Assembly (NCBI RefSeq): GCF_018373335.1
Contig: NZ_JAHAHH010000036.1
Location: forward strand, 1 to 13,063
DNA length: 13,063 bases
Direction: 5' to 3'
Origin: Negativicoccus succinicivorans
GTDB lineage: Bacteria > Bacillota > Negativicutes > Veillonellales > Negativicoccaceae
Part shown: in pieces, positions 12,080-13,063 of the stretch
Numbering within the stretch: the stretch's first letter is position 1
How the letters are laid out: each line of letters begins with the position of its first letter
Position numbers and translations under genes: made by a program
The notes under the pieces: generated by a model
Databases searched by the model: none
What the model was told of the DNA's origin: nothing
What the model saw: only the letters and a program-made list of their open reading frames with translations

Positions 12080-12217
12080 ATGCAAAGAATCGTAAAGACG
12101 GTAACCGTCGAGCGCGGGAAACTGTACGCAACGGTCGGTGAAATGCCTACCGCGCTGACTACGTTTGACCACGACGCGAAGACGGGGCCCGACCGGCAAC
12201 GGATTGGATCCGTATAG
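12080..12217 (+). CDS. Small conserved-looking ORF of unknown function (45 aa)
   Basis: A 45-codon ATG frame is preceded by a strong AAAGGAG (12068-12074) five bases upstream. The product begins M-Q-R-I-V-K-T-V-T-V-E-R-G-K-L-Y and ends R-Q-R-I-G-S-V. It has no membrane segment, no signal peptide and no Cys, and I do not recognise it. It starts 20 bp after the terminator and ends 52 bp before the SDR gene, so it may be read with the SDR gene or by read-through. The ribosome site and well-mixed composition favour a real gene. It could instead be the N-terminal remnant of a longer protein. Confidence 0.55.
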   Translation: MQRIVKTVTVERGKLYATVGEMPTALTTFDHDAKTGPDRQRIGSV

Positions 12218-12269
12218 ATAAGGGGAATATGGTAGTATAAATACAGAACACAGTAATCGGAGGTGCGAG

Positions 12270-13037
12270 ATGAAAAATTATTTTGACTTAAGCGGTAAAA
12301 TTGCGCTCGTTACGGGCGGTTCATCCGGTCTTGGCATTCAGTTGGCCAAGGCTCTGGCTCGGCAAGGGGCGACGGTGGTGGTCGCCGCGCGGCGGGAAGA
12401 AAAACTGCAGGAGACGGTGCGGGCGCTGAAAGAACTCGGCGCGGAAGCGTCCTATGTGGTGATGGATGTCATGTCGCCAGAAAGCATCGATCAGGCGGTG
12501 GCAGAGATTGTCGCACAATATCAGCGCATCGATATTTTGGTGAATAACGCAGGCGTCGGAGCGAGTGTGCCGGCGGCGGAGCAGTCGACAGAGGATTGGC
12601 GCAAAGTGCTCGGCACGAATCTGGACGGCGTATACTATGTGGCGCGCGCGGTGGGTAAACAGATGTTGAAGCAGGAATACGGTAAAATCATCAACCTCGG
12701 CTCAATCCATTCGGAAGTGGCGATGAAACCCGCTTATCTTTCCGCATACAGCGCGGCCAAAGGCGGCGTGAAAATGCTGACCAAAGCGTTGGCGGTGGAA
12801 TGGGCGCAACACGGCATCACGGTCAATGCGATCGGACCGGGTTATTTTGACACGCATATGACGGAAAAAGCATTTCAAACGCAAGCGTTTCAAGATATTC
12901 TCGCGACGTATTCGCCGATGGGACGCGGCGGTCGACCGGGTGAACTGGACGGCGCGGTGATTTATTTCGCCTCCGATGCTTCGAGCTTCACTACCGGTCA
13001 GCTGCTTTGCATTGACGGAGGTTGGACGGCGATCTAA
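12270..13037 (+). CDS. SDR-family NAD(P)-dependent oxidoreductase, gluconate 5-dehydrogenase-like
   Basis: This is a classical short-chain dehydrogenase of typical length (255 residues) with a Rossmann fold. The cofactor motif is T-G-G-S-S-G-L-G (15-22) and the structural motif N-N-A-G is at 92-95. The catalytic set is N117, S145, Y160 and K164 (Y-S-A-A-K). S145 is 15 residues before Y160, two more than the common spacing. R41 and R42 after the second beta strand favour NADP(H). The stretches K-M-L-T-K-A-L-A-V-E-W-A (168-179) and G-P-G-Y-F-D-T-H-M-T (189-198), and the ending D-G-G-W-T, resemble gluconate 5-dehydrogenase/2-deoxy-D-gluconate 3-dehydrogenase and 3-oxoacyl-ACP reductase relatives. 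The substrate cannot be fixed from sequence alone, and no sugar-acid pathway genes are nearby. ATG 12270 has GGAGG (12259-12263) six bases upstream. The upstream AT-rich stretch (TAGTATAAAT, 12233-12242) may be a weak -10, but no -35 is clear. Confidence 0.9.
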   Translation: MKNYFDLSGKIALVTGGSSGLGIQLAKALARQGATVVVAARREEKLQETVRALKELGAEASYVVMDVMSPESIDQAVAEIVAQYQRIDILVNNAGVGASVPAAEQSTEDWRKVLGTNLDGVYYVARAVGKQMLKQEYGKIINLGSIHSEVAMKPAYLSAYSAAKGGVKMLTKALAVEWAQHGITVNAIGPGYFDTHMTEKAFQTQAFQDILATYSPMGRGGRPGELDGAVIYFASDASSFTTGQLLCIDGGWTAI

Positions 13038-13043
13038 ATAAAA

Positions 13044-13063
13044 AAGAGACCTTGCGGTCTCTT
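13044..13063 (+). terminator. Terminator of the SDR gene, cut by the window end
   Basis: An eight-base-pair stem AAGAGACC/GGTCTCTT (13044-13051/13056-13063) with a TTGC loop starts six bases after the stop. The A-run before it (13040-13045) suggests that the stem and U-tract continue past the window edge. Confidence 0.82.

Overview
The window looks like a chromosomal segment of a Bacillota bacterium. Both large RNA polymerase subunits resemble the Bacillus subtilis proteins closely, but each carries extra lineage-specific segments. The moderately high GC of the main genes, the Gram-positive-type Shine-Dalgarno sites and the insert pattern suggest a member of the Negativicutes (Veillonella/Selenomonas-like). 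That placement is an inference from memory, not a computed one. No rRNA, tRNA, CRISPR array, transposase or complete phage is present.

Layout. Positions 1-155 hold a terminator from an upstream gene, cut by the window edge, and a low-complexity alternating purine/pyrimidine tract. Next is a solitary phage-type DUF3310 gene (156-554). It converges on a metQ-like lipoprotein gene (632-1459, minus) and shares a perfect 30-bp palindromic terminator with it. The metQ-like gene is divergent from a znuA/adcA-like zinc-binding lipoprotein gene (1779-2771). Both are solute-binding lipoproteins of ABC importers, yet neither has its permease or ATPase gene here. Each has a good sigma-A type promoter and its own terminator.

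The centre is an rpoB-rpoC operon (3136-11216). It has two well-matched tandem promoters and a leader of about 170 nt that contains a strong terminator-like hairpin, a possible attenuator. rpoC most likely starts at a TTG codon at 7125. The operon is not flanked by rplL upstream or by the rpsL/rpsG/fusA/tuf genes downstream, which is its usual setting in Bacillota. A small module with an L-G-x-x-L...TGE-x-L...G pattern is duplicated in RpoB (two copies) and amplified in RpoC (three copies). In RpoC this stretches the spacing between the first and second cysteines of the second zinc site to about 230 residues.

After the rpoC terminator come a leader of about 250 nt with possible pseudoknot pairing, two tandem copies (263-bp period) of a 76-residue acidic protein of unknown function, a 45-residue small ORF with a strong ribosome site, and an SDR-family oxidoreductase resembling gluconate 5-dehydrogenase. 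A final terminator is cut by the window end. The tandem small genes use codons (ATA, AGA, CGA, CTA) that rpoBC largely avoids. They are the most accessory-looking and least explained part of the window.
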